Below are positions 35,649 through 44,014 of a DNA stretch of 64,000 bases, piece after piece. The notes under the pieces were generated by a model that saw nothing but the letters and a program-made list of their open reading frames with translations, was not told the origin of the DNA and did not search any database. The stretch covers positions 445,744-509,743 of the forward strand of contig CAWDXZ010000005.1 of the NCBI GenBank assembly GCA_963806455.1. The letters run 5' to 3'. Both the position numbers and the translations under genes were made by a program. Every line of letters starts with the position of its first letter. The stretch's first letter is position 1. This DNA comes from Bog-756 sp963806455. Its GTDB lineage: Bacteria; Actinomycetota; Acidimicrobiia; Acidimicrobiales; RAAP-2.

Positions 35649-36209
35649 TCAGCGGGCGGAACTCCGGATGGCGTCACGAACACGATCGACAATGGCCGCT
35701 ATCGGCTCCAGGGCCATGGTGCCGGCTCGGTTGTTCGGAATGCGGGGATGTGGGTGGGTGGTCGCAGAACGGACCGCTCTCATGTAGTGATCGCCGAGCT
35801 CCCACCGCCTCATATCGGACACGAGGTCCCGCAACAGGGGAAACAGGTTCAGCTCCTCATCTCGCATGTGCTCTAGCACCTTGGATTGCAGGCCATCGAG
35901 CACCTCAGCGAATGACCCGGCGTCGACGTCCATATGCTCGAGTACGGCGAGGAGCTGCTCGATCTCGTTCTCTTCCTCCATCAGCGCAGATCCGACTGCA
36001 TCGCCGGGAAGGACACCCGAGCGGACGGCCGGGTAGACGATGCGTTCTTCCGCTACCTCGTGGCGTACCAAATTGAAGACCAGATCCCGGAACCTCTTAT
36101 CCATGTCGTCCGGACTGAGCCCCTTGAAGCCGGTCGAGAGATGCTTCAAGACCTCATGATCGTGAGTCAGAAGGGTCGTGATGTCACTCTCGGGACTGGG
36201 ACCACTCAC
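35649..36209 (-). CDS. Hemerythrin HHE-domain protein
   Basis: 186 residues. The ligand pattern of an HHE cation-binding four-helix bundle is present: LLTHDHEVLKHLSTGF, LVRHEVAEERIVYPAV, EEENEIEQLLAVLEHMD and LEHMRDEELNLFPLL. Such proteins bind a di-iron centre and are linked to oxygen or NO sensing or repair. C-terminal tail of about 40 residues, basic. Upstream of the broken UdgX on the same strand; they may once have formed an operon. Confidence 0.9.
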   Translation of the reverse strand: MSGPSPESDITTLLTHDHEVLKHLSTGFKGLSPDDMDKRFRDLVFNLVRHEVAEERIVYPAVRSGVLPGDAVGSALMEEENEIEQLLAVLEHMDVDAGSFAEVLDGLQSKVLEHMRDEELNLFPLLRDLVSDMRRWELGDHYMRAVRSATTHPHPRIPNNRAGTMALEPIAAIVDRVRDAIRSSAR

Positions 36210-36509
36210 TCCGGCCTGCCCGTCACGGACCCGGAAGATCGGGTACGGCCTTGCCGGCGGCCCTGGGCGGGTGCGTCGGCGCTTCCGACTGCTTCTCCGG
36301 CCGGATCCGTCGGCGATCCAGCTCGTCGGGCTGCTCCCCGGATCTGTCCTCGCAATGGCATCCTTCCCTTCGTATCGAGCGCAGATGAGCGACCTTCGTG
36401 GCGCGTGCGTTCATCGACGGCCGCCTGCGGGCTGAGCCGACCCAGACATTCCCCTGTTTCGACAAGCTAAAACCTGGGAGCTGGCCCACAGCCGCCCATC
36501 GCCGAAGCG
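36210..36509. other. Region upstream of the CHAD fragment
   Basis: About 300 bp without a convincing gene. If the CHAD gene is broken, its N-terminal half should lie here, but no frame shows clear CHAD homology. Confidence 0.4.
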
Positions 36510-37169
36510 ATGCGAGCCACGAATGCCTGCCGACCACCCGGCCCGCGGGCTCGGGCTCCTCCAATTGCCCTCGAATCGCCCACCGATTTGGTTGTGCTCG
36601 AGCCGGCTGCGGGTAATGGGGAGCGGGAGTGGGCGGCGCGGGATCTAGCTCAGGCGCTGAACAGCGAGCGATACCTTGCGCTTCTCGACAAACTCCATGC
36701 CGCTGCACGGCGCCCACCGTTCACCCCCAGCAGCCGAGGATCGAGATGGATCGGGGCCGAGAAAAGAGCGTCGAAATCCTTCCCCGCATTGTACGCCGCC
36801 CTTGGAAGAAGCTACACTAAACAATTGCGGCGAGCGGGCAGCCATCCTGACGACCACGAACTCCATCGGATCCGTATCCGGGCCAAACAGCTTCGTTACG
36901 CCTGCGAAGCTTCATCGTCGGTCATGGGACCTCCCGCCCGCAAACTGGCGAGAGCTGCAGAATGCCTCCAGACGGAGCTCGGGACGCATCATGATGCCGT
37001 TGAGGCTGAGAGGTGGTTGGTGGCTGAGGCCTTGCGCGGGTCCGGGCCGATCATGTTCGCGGCTGGCCAACTCACCACCGAACAACGCCTTCGCCAGCGT
37101 ACGGTCCGACGGCAGTGGCGCGCCGCATCCCGAAAGGTCATTCGTAAGGCTCGGTGGCTGGGAGGATAA
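36510..37169 (+). pseudogene. CHAD-domain protein, N-terminally truncated
   Basis: Residues about 40-219 match the second half of a CHAD domain: SERYLALLDKLHAAARRPP, HELHRIRIRAKQLRYACEAS, RAAECLQTELGTHHDAVEAE and a basic C-terminus. CHAD domains bind inorganic polyphosphate through rows of conserved His, Arg and Lys. The first half, with the RVRxRRLRxxL helix, is missing, and the N-terminal 35 residues look non-homologous. It may be a truncated gene or a shortened start. Followed by an IS3 scar at 37262. Confidence 0.65.
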
Positions 37170-37261
37170 GTCGCGGATGCAGGTTTGAAGTTCGTAGTAG
37201 TCACCGACTCGAACTCGACGCCCTGGCTGCCGCGCAACTTCCGCGAGGCTGGAGGCCGGGG

Positions 37262-37347
37262 ATTCGAGTTCGAACTACTGAGCCGCCGGCACTTCGCCAC
37301 CAAGGCCGAGGCGCACCGGAGGTCGCTCGGTTGCGAGATGAAGCCGC
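37262..37347 (+). mobile_element. IS3-family transposase scar (internally deleted)
   Basis: FEFELLSRRHFATKAEAHRR matches the region before the end of the IS3 transposase at 62257-62557. It then jumps without a gap to LGCEMKPP, skipping about 20 residues. No ends are recognisable. A remnant of an element of the same subfamily. Confidence 0.75.
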
Positions 37348-37497
37348 CGGCCCGCCTTTGAGGCCTTGTTACCCGAGCGAGCCGACGAAGTTGTTGATGC
37401 CGCGCCCTCCCGGATCGCTCCGAACCACACGAGAGGACGAAGGCAGTGTTGAACATCCATGCCTTGACGTTCAACGTCCATGCCTTGAGAGGCTGCG

Positions 37498-39219
37498 TCA
37501 GTCTGACAAGCGATTGTCGAGCCAGGTCAATAGTCCGACGGCGACGGCGGCGGGCTGCTCTGGCAATAAGGCGTGGCCCGCATCAGGAATGGTGATGATG
37601 GAAGCGCGGGGTCCGAGCTCTTCGATGATGTTCATGGCGTTCTCAGGTACGGCAATCACGTCTTCGGCTGGTTGTACTACGAGGATATCGGAGGAACCGG
37701 CGGTCCACCACGTCTGTTGCGGCGTGCCTCTGTCGGCAAGGACTTGAGCCGCAGCGACATCGGCGTACCAGCCATCAGCCCAAACCGACGCGTCATTCCC
37801 AGCCGCGAAGAAGGCTGAGCTGACGGCGGCTACGTGCTCCTCCGGGGTGAGTTCCGGATCGAAGACTGCTCGCAGCGCGGCACTAACCACCGGTGACGGT
37901 GGGATTAGGCCACCACACGCCAGAAGTACGACACTCTCAACCAGATCTGGGTACAGCGTGGCGACCATCCTCGCTACACGATTTCCGAATGCATGACCGA
38001 CGACGGTCGCCGGAGCCCCACTCTCCACGCGGATCACTCGGGCAACGTCATCTGCAAGATCTTTCATCGTGAGGCCTCCGAGCCCGCTGTTGCTGTCGCC
38101 GATTCCGCGTGGCTCCAATGAGATGACTTTGTAGCCGGAGCGAGCGAGCCGTGCGGCGAGAAGACGGAAATCGGCAGCACCACGGCCGAGCGACGGGATT
38201 AGGAGGACCGAATGACCCTCGCCCATGAGATGCACTTCGAGTGAGCCTTCCGGCCCATCGACAATCTTGGTGCGCCGATAGCCGCTATCGATCTCCTGCG
38301 AAGCGATGTAAGCCGCGAACATCTCCACAACAGGGTCTGGGTCCGGCGTTGGCGCATCGAGCGCAATAATCGATGCACCGACAAACCCCAGGGCGTCAGT
38401 GATTCGGTTGTGCAGGGACGGTCCCAAATGGTCTCCGCCGCGCACGAGGCGGTACTCGTGGTCGATGCCATGGGCGAACAACTGGCGGTGCAGGGCCTCG
38501 GCACCGTATTGGAGATGAAGAACGTCTTCATCTCCACATTCGAAGTACACATCGAGACCGGCAGCAGCGATCAGGTGGCCGTTGCGTTCGGCGATGGCAC
38601 GCGGATGGTTGTTGTCAAAATGGTCAGAATCAATCGGGTTCCCGAACAGTTCGTGCATGAACGCGTCATCTCGGTACACCCGATCACGGAGAAGTACGTC
38701 AGTCCAAGTCGTCGACTCCTCGATCCCAGGCTCGAGGGCAGCAACGGCAACGAACCGGTCAGGGTGTCGAAACGCGAGGCGAAGGGCACCCAGCCCCCCC
38801 ATCGACACGCCGGCTAGAGCAACGGCAGTCCCGTCGCGGCCCGCACCAGTCGTCTCGATCAGATGAGGCATGAACTGGCTAAAGAGGAACCGCTCCCACA
38901 GCACAGTGCCATCGAAACGATCGAGATAGAAACTCCGTCCCGCCGATGGCGTGGCCACTACCATGGGCGGCAATATTTGAGCGGTCCACATCCCCTCGAA
39001 AATCGGCACGAGCGTATCGAGGAACTCCGCCGATCCACCGCCCCCGTGTAGGAAGATCAGTAACGGAAGACCAAGGGAGCGGGCGGGCGCGACCCCCGAA
39101 GGCGGATGCAAAATCCGATATTCGACTGGTGACGGCACCAGGTCGGTCTCCAGATGGTACGCCGACAGCAAGCTGGTCGTTGATTCCACTGAGCCAGCCA
39201 TCGCGCTCCATTGTTCCAC
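37498..39219 (-). CDS. Fusion of two alpha/beta-hydrolase domains
   Basis: 573 residues in one frame. Domain 1 (about 20-280) is an esterase-D-like hydrolase: LLIFLHGGGGSAEFLD, nucleophile elbow LAGVSMGGLGALRLA (Ser about 149) and His in GGDHLGPSLHNR. Domain 2 (about 320-573) is a classical alpha/beta-hydrolase (VLLIPSLGRGAADFRLLA, VISLEPRGIGDS, late His in PDAGHALLPEQP), but its elbow reads VVGHAFGNRVARM, with Ala in place of the nucleophile Ser. So domain 2 may be non-catalytic or use a different chemistry. No signal peptide. ATG at 39219 (other Met at codon 7). Fused pairs of this kind are not familiar to me. Confidence 0.88.
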   Translation of the reverse strand: MEQWSAMAGSVESTTSLLSAYHLETDLVPSPVEYRILHPPSGVAPARSLGLPLLIFLHGGGGSAEFLDTLVPIFEGMWTAQILPPMVVATPSAGRSFYLDRFDGTVLWERFLFSQFMPHLIETTGAGRDGTAVALAGVSMGGLGALRLAFRHPDRFVAVAALEPGIEESTTWTDVLLRDRVYRDDAFMHELFGNPIDSDHFDNNHPRAIAERNGHLIAAAGLDVYFECGDEDVLHLQYGAEALHRQLFAHGIDHEYRLVRGGDHLGPSLHNRITDALGFVGASIIALDAPTPDPDPVVEMFAAYIASQEIDSGYRRTKIVDGPEGSLEVHLMGEGHSVLLIPSLGRGAADFRLLAARLARSGYKVISLEPRGIGDSNSGLGGLTMKDLADDVARVIRVESGAPATVVGHAFGNRVARMVATLYPDLVESVVLLACGGLIPPSPVVSAALRAVFDPELTPEEHVAAVSSAFFAAGNDASVWADGWYADVAAAQVLADRGTPQQTWWTAGSSDILVVQPAEDVIAVPENAMNIIEELGPRASIITIPDAGHALLPEQPAAVAVGLLTWLDNRLSD

Positions 39220-39330
39220 CGAGGAGAACTCAGTACCTCACCCTGAATGCAAATTCCGCCTAGCGCACTGAATCCCTGACCATGTCGTCGTGGGCTTCCC
39301 CCGAGACGCGCCCGGAGGACGACATCACGC

Positions 39331-39359
39331 TTGACGTTATACCCTAGGGGGGTAGAGTA
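39331..39359 (+). promoter_or_regulatory. csoR promoter with CsoR-type operator (copy 2)
   Basis: TTGACG (39331-39336), 16-bp spacer, TAGAGT (39353-39358). The operator ATACCCTAGGGGGGTA occupies the spacer and is identical to the one at 18081-18103. The gene starts 6 bp downstream, so the transcript is probably almost leaderless. Confidence 0.8.
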
Positions 39360-39364
39360 GTGAG

Positions 39365-39667
39365 ATGACGTCAGCATCGCAAGGTCGACCCGGTTACGCC
39401 TCGGACAAAGAGGCGATCCAGAAACGCCTCCGCCGCATCGAGGGCCAGGTCCGCGGCCTCCAGCGCATGGTTGCCGAAGATCGCTACTGCATCAATGTCC
39501 TCGAACAGGTCGCCGCAGTCACGCGAGCCCTGCAATCAGTCTCTCTCGAGCTTCTGGACGACCATCTCGCCCACTGTGTGGTTGATGCCGCCAAAACGGG
39601 AGGAGAAGAGGCCAATCGCAAGATCGCCGAGGCGTCGGAAGCGATCGGGAGGCTGGTTCGCTCATGA
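39365..39667 (+). CDS. csoR: CsoR-family metal-sensing repressor
   Basis: 100 residues, full length for the family. All-helical; metal ligands Cys in YCINVLEQ and His/Cys in LDDHLAHC fit the C-H-C copper type. C-terminus GEEANRKIAEASEAIGRLV is canonical. It probably represses itself and the permease 40 bp downstream, releasing the operator on binding metal. Intact counterpart of the tail-swapped copy at 18111. Confidence 0.93.
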   Translation: MTSASQGRPGYASDKEAIQKRLRRIEGQVRGLQRMVAEDRYCINVLEQVAAVTRALQSVSLELLDDHLAHCVVDAAKTGGEEANRKIAEASEAIGRLVRS

Positions 39668-39707
39668 CATCGAGGACTCCCGGTTGCCTCAGAAGGAGGG
39701 CTGAGTC

Positions 39708-40898
39708 GTGAGAGCCCTCCATGCCATTGGCCATGCATTGGCTATCAGCGCTGGGATGACCTGGGAGATCCTCTGGGCTCTGATTCTCGGGTTCACGCTA
39801 TCGGCGGCGGTACAGGCAGTCGTACGCCGAAGCACCATCGTTCGGCTGCTCGGTGACGACCGCCCGAAGACGTTGGCCATTGCCACCGGCTTCGGAGCGG
39901 CGTCGTCTTCGTGCTCTTACGCCGCAGTGGCGCTTGCTCGATCGCTATTCCGCAAGGGAGCGAGCTTCACGGCAGCCATGGCCTTCGAGATCGCCTCGAC
40001 CAACCTGGTGATCGAACTGGGCATCATTCTCGCCTTGCTCATCGGCTGGCAGTTCACCCTGGCAGAGTTCGTCGGTGGACCGATCATGATCGTCCTACTC
40101 GCGCTGCTGTTCCGACTCTTCCTCCGCCAGCGTCTCCTGGAGGGCGCCAGAGCACAGGCCAACATAGGTCTGGCCGGATCGATGGAGGGTCACGCTGCCA
40201 TGGACATGACCATTCAAGGAGAGGGCACCCTGTGGCGGCGGCTTCGCTCCAAACCGGGGTCCACCTCGGTCTCACACATCTTCGTCATGGAATGGGTGGC
40301 CGTCATCCGAGACATCGTGCTTGGGCTACTGATCGCAGGGGCGGTCGCGGCGTGGGTGCCCGATAGCTTCTGGCAGCATCTGTTCTTCGTCGGTCACCCG
40401 ACGCTGGCCAAGATCTGGGGTCCCCTGATCGGCCCGATCGTGAGCCTGCTCAGCTTCGTCTGCTCGATCGGGAACGTGCCGCTGGCGGCAGTACTGTGGA
40501 ACGGAGGCATCAGCTTCGGTGGCGTAATTGCGTTCATCTTCGCCGACCTGATCATCGTGCCGATCCTCGTGATCTATCGGAAGTACTACGGCACCAAGAT
40601 GATGCTCTTCATCCTGGGAACTTTCTACGCCACGATGGTTGCTGCCGGCTACTTGGTCGAGCTCCTTTTCGGTGGGCTTGGGCTCATCCCCAGCGAGCGG
40701 AACGCAAAGGTGATCGAAGCATCGATCCAGTGGAACTACACAACCGTGCTGAACATCATCTTCCTCATCCTGGCCGGAGCGCTACTCGTCAGGTTCGTAG
40801 GGACCGGCGGCATGTCGATGCTTCGCATGATGGGGGGAAGTCCAGAGGGGGCCGACGCTCACGATCACCACGACCAGCAGGAAACCGCGGCGAAATGA
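39708..40898 (+). CDS. Predicted permease (COG0701/ArsP-like)
   Basis: 396 residues (GTG start with AGAAGGAGGG upstream). About eight TM helices in two halves. The SSSCSYAAVALARSLF segment in half 1 and SFVCSIGNVPLAAVLW in half 2 are the paired Cys motifs of this permease family. Cytoplasmic loop at about 145-190 and a His/Asp-rich tail (DAHDHHDQQ). Some members export methylated arsenic, others are linked to metals; the CsoR neighbour and shared operator suggest a copper or similar soft-metal role (inference). Confidence 0.9.
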   Translation: MRALHAIGHALAISAGMTWEILWALILGFTLSAAVQAVVRRSTIVRLLGDDRPKTLAIATGFGAASSSCSYAAVALARSLFRKGASFTAAMAFEIASTNLVIELGIILALLIGWQFTLAEFVGGPIMIVLLALLFRLFLRQRLLEGARAQANIGLAGSMEGHAAMDMTIQGEGTLWRRLRSKPGSTSVSHIFVMEWVAVIRDIVLGLLIAGAVAAWVPDSFWQHLFFVGHPTLAKIWGPLIGPIVSLLSFVCSIGNVPLAAVLWNGGISFGGVIAFIFADLIIVPILVIYRKYYGTKMMLFILGTFYATMVAAGYLVELLFGGLGLIPSERNAKVIEASIQWNYTTVLNIIFLILAGALLVRFVGTGGMSMLRMMGGSPEGADAHDHHDQQETAAK

Positions 40899-40958
40899 TT
40901 TCCCTTTCTATCCCTCGAACCCAGCATGGCGGGATCGTGCGAGATGAGTGGGCAGAGG

Positions 40959-41523
40959 CTACGTCTCGACGATGAACGACCCAACCATGCCCTCCTGGGC
41001 ATGATCCGGCACCGAGCAGAGGTACTGATATGTGTCGGCTGTCGTGGCGGAGAACGAGACGGTGCCGGTGTGCATAGCCGACGAAGTCGATTCATCCAAG
41101 AAACCTGACGGTTGCCCCCGGGAGGGCAGGCGTGTCAATCATCATCGGCATCTCTGATGAGCCGCACCGTTGGCGGTGACGACCAGGGCCATGAGCCATG
41201 CCACTGTCGGCGTTGATCAGCTCGGCGGTGACGGTGGCGCCAGCGGTTACGGCCACGGTCGGGTTGGTCACGCCGGCGATGCGGAAGTTCTCGTTCGGCA
41301 TCGAAGGGCTTGCTAGGACCGTGAGGTGTAGCTCCTTACCAGCAAAAGTCGCCGATTCGCGGCCCGATCTACCGTCGCCCCGGCGGGCGTCTGATCGCCA
41401 AGCCGAAACCGCCTCGGACGAACTCACCCGAGGCCCGGGCGAGTTGACCCAGAATACTCCCGTCACCTGGCCCGGGTTGTTGTTAGAGCCCATCACCACG
41501 CCGGGAAGATGAGCCCCTCGCAT
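40959..41523 (-). pseudogene. Cupredoxin (type 1 copper) protein, frameshifted and 5' truncated
   Basis: Homology runs from SNNNPGQVTGVFWVN to GKELHLTVLASPS, FRIAGVTNPTVAVTAGATVT and NADSGMAHG (first His ligand), then shifts frame (LVVTANGAAHQ), then RFLG, then an extra T in GGATGAATCG leads to MHTGTVSFSATTADTYQYLC and SVPDHAQEGMVGSFIVET*. The C-x-H-M copper site is recognisable in the last part. No signal peptide remains; the 5' end abuts a VOC fragment at about 41525. It lies convergent with and 60 bp past the permease. Confidence 0.8.
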
Positions 41524-41543
41524 CCAGCCGGGAGCGGCGCGAC

Positions 41544-41708
41544 CATAGAATTTCGGAGATCGAGGTCGAGGCGGCTCGGCTGGAGGGTCTAGGAGCGACC
41601 AGGATCAGTCCGAACAGCGAAGACGAACACGGCAGCCGCTGGATCGTGATGTACGATCCCGAAGGCAACGGGTTCTGCATCTGCGACGGTGGAACGGGTC
41701 ATTCGTAG
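41544..41708 (+). pseudogene. VOC-family protein, C-terminal fragment
   Basis: About 55 residues: LEGLGATRISPNSEDEHGSR, then WIVMYDPEGNGFCICDGG before a TAG at 41706. This is the typical last strand and metal-side Glu region of a glyoxalase-like domain. No start or N-terminal half is present; the 5' end meets the cupredoxin remnant. Confidence 0.7.
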
Positions 41709-42313
41709 CGTTTGGCCGAACCGGCCAGCCATGTAAACGGCTCATTGATGCCGGTCGGAGTGGTGTGGAACTCACGTTGAGTTTCCTAAGCGATCGCCTA
41801 ACACATCCAGCAGTTCATCGGCTGAGTAGTGAGCGACCGGAAGGCCGGAGCAGTACTCGGGCCCATCGTCGGCGAAGGTAGCGACTACCAGCCTCCCCCC
41901 GGGCTCGATAGCTGACCACATCGTCTCCAGGTACCGCTGACGGTCGCCGGGGTCGGTCAAGAAATGAAAGACCGCGTGCCACAGTCCATAGTGCTCGTCC
42001 GGCTTCCAGGTCAGATGTCCTCTGGCAGCCAGGTCACATAGTCAGACTCCCCAATCCGCTCTCGGCTGGCCTCCGTGCAGCGCTAGAAATCCAAGACCAT
42101 TACGTCGGTGAAGCCGGAAGCGAGAAGCCGGGCGACCAATACCGAGGCTCCGCCACCAACGTCGATCACCGAGGTGGACGGATCAATTCCGAGTGTTCGG
42201 ATCAGGTCGAGTGAACGCGTTGGTTCTGCCTGAAACCAGCTGACCCCCTCCATCCCGCGATGGTGGTAGGCGGCGTTCCAGTGGTCCGCTAGGTTCGCTG
42301 TGTCCATGGCCAA
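41699..42313 (-). pseudogene. Class I SAM methyltransferase, degraded
   Basis: Starts well (MAMDTANLADHWNAAYHHRG, motif I VIDVGGGASVLVARLLASGF), then has an in-frame TAG after VMVLDF, a frameshift before LTWKPDEHYGLWHAVFHFLT (where a two-residue deletion also removed the usual Asp-Arg of HDRAVFHF), the stretch PGDRQRYLETMWSAIEPGGR, and a further frameshift before TPTGINEPFTWLAGSAKR. Family: small methyltransferases of the thiopurine/tellurite type. Several independent lesions indicate true decay. Confidence 0.82.
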
Positions 42314-42395
42314 AGCCTAAAGGACAAGTCAGTGGTTCCCCCTGCAGAGCCACCAAGCGGGATTCAACAGCGATCTCGACAAGGCTCTATATTAG

Positions 42396-42443
42396 TTGTC
42401 GGATGAAGTCACCGAAATTGCTTGTCGGATGAAGTCACCGAAA
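42396..42443. repeat. Two direct copies of a 22-bp repeat
   Basis: TTGTCGGATGAAGTCACCGA is present at 42396 and 42422 (period 26), each followed by AA. It lies between the methyltransferase remnant and the nucleotidyltransferase. Too few copies for a CRISPR; possibly an insertion footprint or regulator site. Confidence 0.8.
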
Positions 42444-42507
42444 CCCCTCAGGCCAACCCAGTGGATTCCCCAGACGACCCGTGGTCGCTGCGGATCCAGC
42501 ACGCCGA

Positions 42508-43344
42508 TCACCGATCCAGGGTCGACGGTAACGAGGGCGAGGAATCAAGCGGTAGGACTGGAATGGACTCGGGTTCCTCGGGCACCGGTTCTGACACAGT
42601 CTCGGATCGAAGTCCACTCGTCTGGCGCAGGAGCGTGGCATCGCGCCGGTGATGCGGACGGAGTTGGAAACCGGTATGGAACAGAAGCTGCGCCACGGTC
42701 GAGAGGCATACCACCTCCCGTCCTCCAATCAGGCCCACACCGAACGTAGGTGGTCGCCGGTCCTGTGCAGAATCGGAGTTGCCGGTCATTCGCTGAAGAC
42801 TCGTGACCAACCGTTCCTCGTCGACATTGACCAGGTCAATGCGACGACCTGCATCATCGTCCAGGAGCGATCGCATCGGCATCCAGATGCTCGAAGCGCC
42901 AGAGTTGTGGATCCTCCGAAACCCGAGTGGGCCGAGTAGAAGCCGTACACGCGGCTCGTCCCGCTCGAAGTCGAGCAGGACAAGATCCACATCTTGATGC
43001 TTTCGTGTCTGGTGTCCGACGAGTGCGTCGACGCCCCAGCCACCACCTACCGCATAGGGAACCTTGGCCGCATCGAGGGCGTCGAGGATCCAGAGGAGAT
43101 CCTTGGCGCGCATCTGTGAGGCGTGAATCCAAGCCCACCACCGGCGGAGCAGAGGTGGCAGCGGCGTCGATCGGACGAGACGGCGACACCCCTTGGCCAG
43201 AGTGAACAGCCGGGGGTGAGATCGGATTACCCGTGCGCTGGCGTGCAGGGCGGATCGGCCGACCGCCCGGGGCCTTCGATTACCGGGCGGCGACGCTGGA
43301 TCGCCCACGGGGTCCTGCTTCGTCGAGGTCGTCTCCGGTGCCAT
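42508..43344 (-). CDS. Nucleotidyltransferase-fold protein (ANT/LinB-like)
   Basis: 278 residues. The Pol-beta-type nucleotidyltransferase motif is clear: VPYAVGGGWGVDALVGHQTR followed by HQDVDLVLLDFERDE (metal Asp pair), with a third acidic site near RRIDLVNVDEERL. This arrangement is that of minimal nucleotidyltransferases, including aminoglycoside (ANT(2'')) and lincosamide types. A basic N-terminal extension of about 75 residues is unusual; internal starts exist (MRAKDLLWILDAL). The substrate cannot be deduced; antibiotic resistance is possible but unproven. Confidence 0.75.
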   Translation of the reverse strand: MAPETTSTKQDPVGDPASPPGNRRPRAVGRSALHASARVIRSHPRLFTLAKGCRRLVRSTPLPPLLRRWWAWIHASQMRAKDLLWILDALDAAKVPYAVGGGWGVDALVGHQTRKHQDVDLVLLDFERDEPRVRLLLGPLGFRRIHNSGASSIWMPMRSLLDDDAGRRIDLVNVDEERLVTSLQRMTGNSDSAQDRRPPTFGVGLIGGREVVCLSTVAQLLFHTGFQLRPHHRRDATLLRQTSGLRSETVSEPVPEEPESIPVLPLDSSPSLPSTLDR

Positions 43345-43708
43345 CGGGGGCAGCCCGGCCTGCGATCAGCATGGGACACATATCGGCATCCAGCCTCATA
43401 TTCCTAAAGTGGACATTCCCGTCATGGCCGCCGGGGATCGGATGACCGCGGTCCATAGCCGCTCCGTTCGCCGCGTTCGACCCTGCCAATCGACCATGGC
43501 ACCGTCACCCGCCGAGAAATACTCGGCAGCATCCTCCAGAAGTACGACCGGGCCGCCTGATCACACGCGGTTGCCGGCAATCCCAACAGCGCCACGTTTA
43601 CAACGCCAGGCTCCCCTCTCGCTCGGAAGGCCATCCGTCGACTCGACGCCCGACGTCGCTCACCCGAACATCCGCAGAAGTACCGGTGTCGCGCTCTTTG
43701 CCCTTCAG
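43345..43708. other. Intergenic region, no gene seen
   Basis: About 364 bp between the nucleotidyltransferase and the att-like element. A plus-strand open frame of 119 codons runs through but has no recognisable domain. Not called. Confidence 0.4.
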
Positions 43709-43785
43709 GATTTCGATCGCGCACGAAATGACTCGTGCAAGAGCCTGGGGCCTGTAGCAGCCCCCTGACCTGGACTTTCGGGGTG
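43709..43785 (+). other. att-flank-like element A with hairpin
   Basis: Shares GATCGCGCACGAAAT and CTGACCTGnACTTTCGGGGTG with element B at 62066-62138. Between the conserved blocks each has a different hairpin; here GGGGC/GCCCC (43747-43764). The conserved right block runs directly into a tRNA-Ala 3' half. Possibly the end of an integrase gene with its terminator and attachment site. Confidence 0.55.
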
Positions 43786-43832
43786 GAGGTGAACGGACTC
43801 GAACCGTCGGCCTCTACATTGCGAATGCAGAC
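43782..43832 (-). tRNA. tRNA-Ala (anticodon CGC), 3' half only
   Basis: On the minus strand: anticodon arm CTGCA-TTCGCAA-TGTAG, variable AGGCC, T-arm GACGG-TTCGAGT-CCGTT, acceptor 3' strand CACCTCC and discriminator A. All pairings are good. The 5' half (acceptor GGAGGTG and D-arm) is absent, so this is not a functional gene. tRNA 3' halves are what integrases leave at one end of an inserted element. Confidence 0.75.
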
Positions 43833-44014
43833 CGGCTTTCTTTCTGACCTGCGAAAATTCCCATAATCCCAGCTGAACGGCGAATTCGATTCACCGCTGA
43901 TGACCGCGATCTACCTCTGTTGTCCGCTTGATCGCGCACGGATCGCGCACAAACGCCTTCGCAGACAAATAGGCCCCCTACCCACCGCTCCACCTTGTTC
44001 GACACACTCCGCCG
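43833..44014. other. Spacer with GATCGCGCAC repeats
   Basis: TGATCGCGCACGGATCGCGCACAAA (two ATCGCGCAC units) recurs in altered form at about 62057-62079 near element B. Otherwise no gene. Confidence 0.5.

Noticed and set aside
36223..36717. 164-codon minus-strand frame opposite the CHAD fragment
   Set aside because: No recognisable features; Pro/Arg-rich shadow.
42396..42443. Possible CRISPR
   Set aside because: Only two repeats with a 4-bp gap and no cas gene anywhere in the window.
43409..43768. 119-codon frame ending in the hairpin block, considered as an integrase C-terminus
   Set aside because: No tyrosine-recombinase catalytic motif (R-HxxR-Y) could be found in it.
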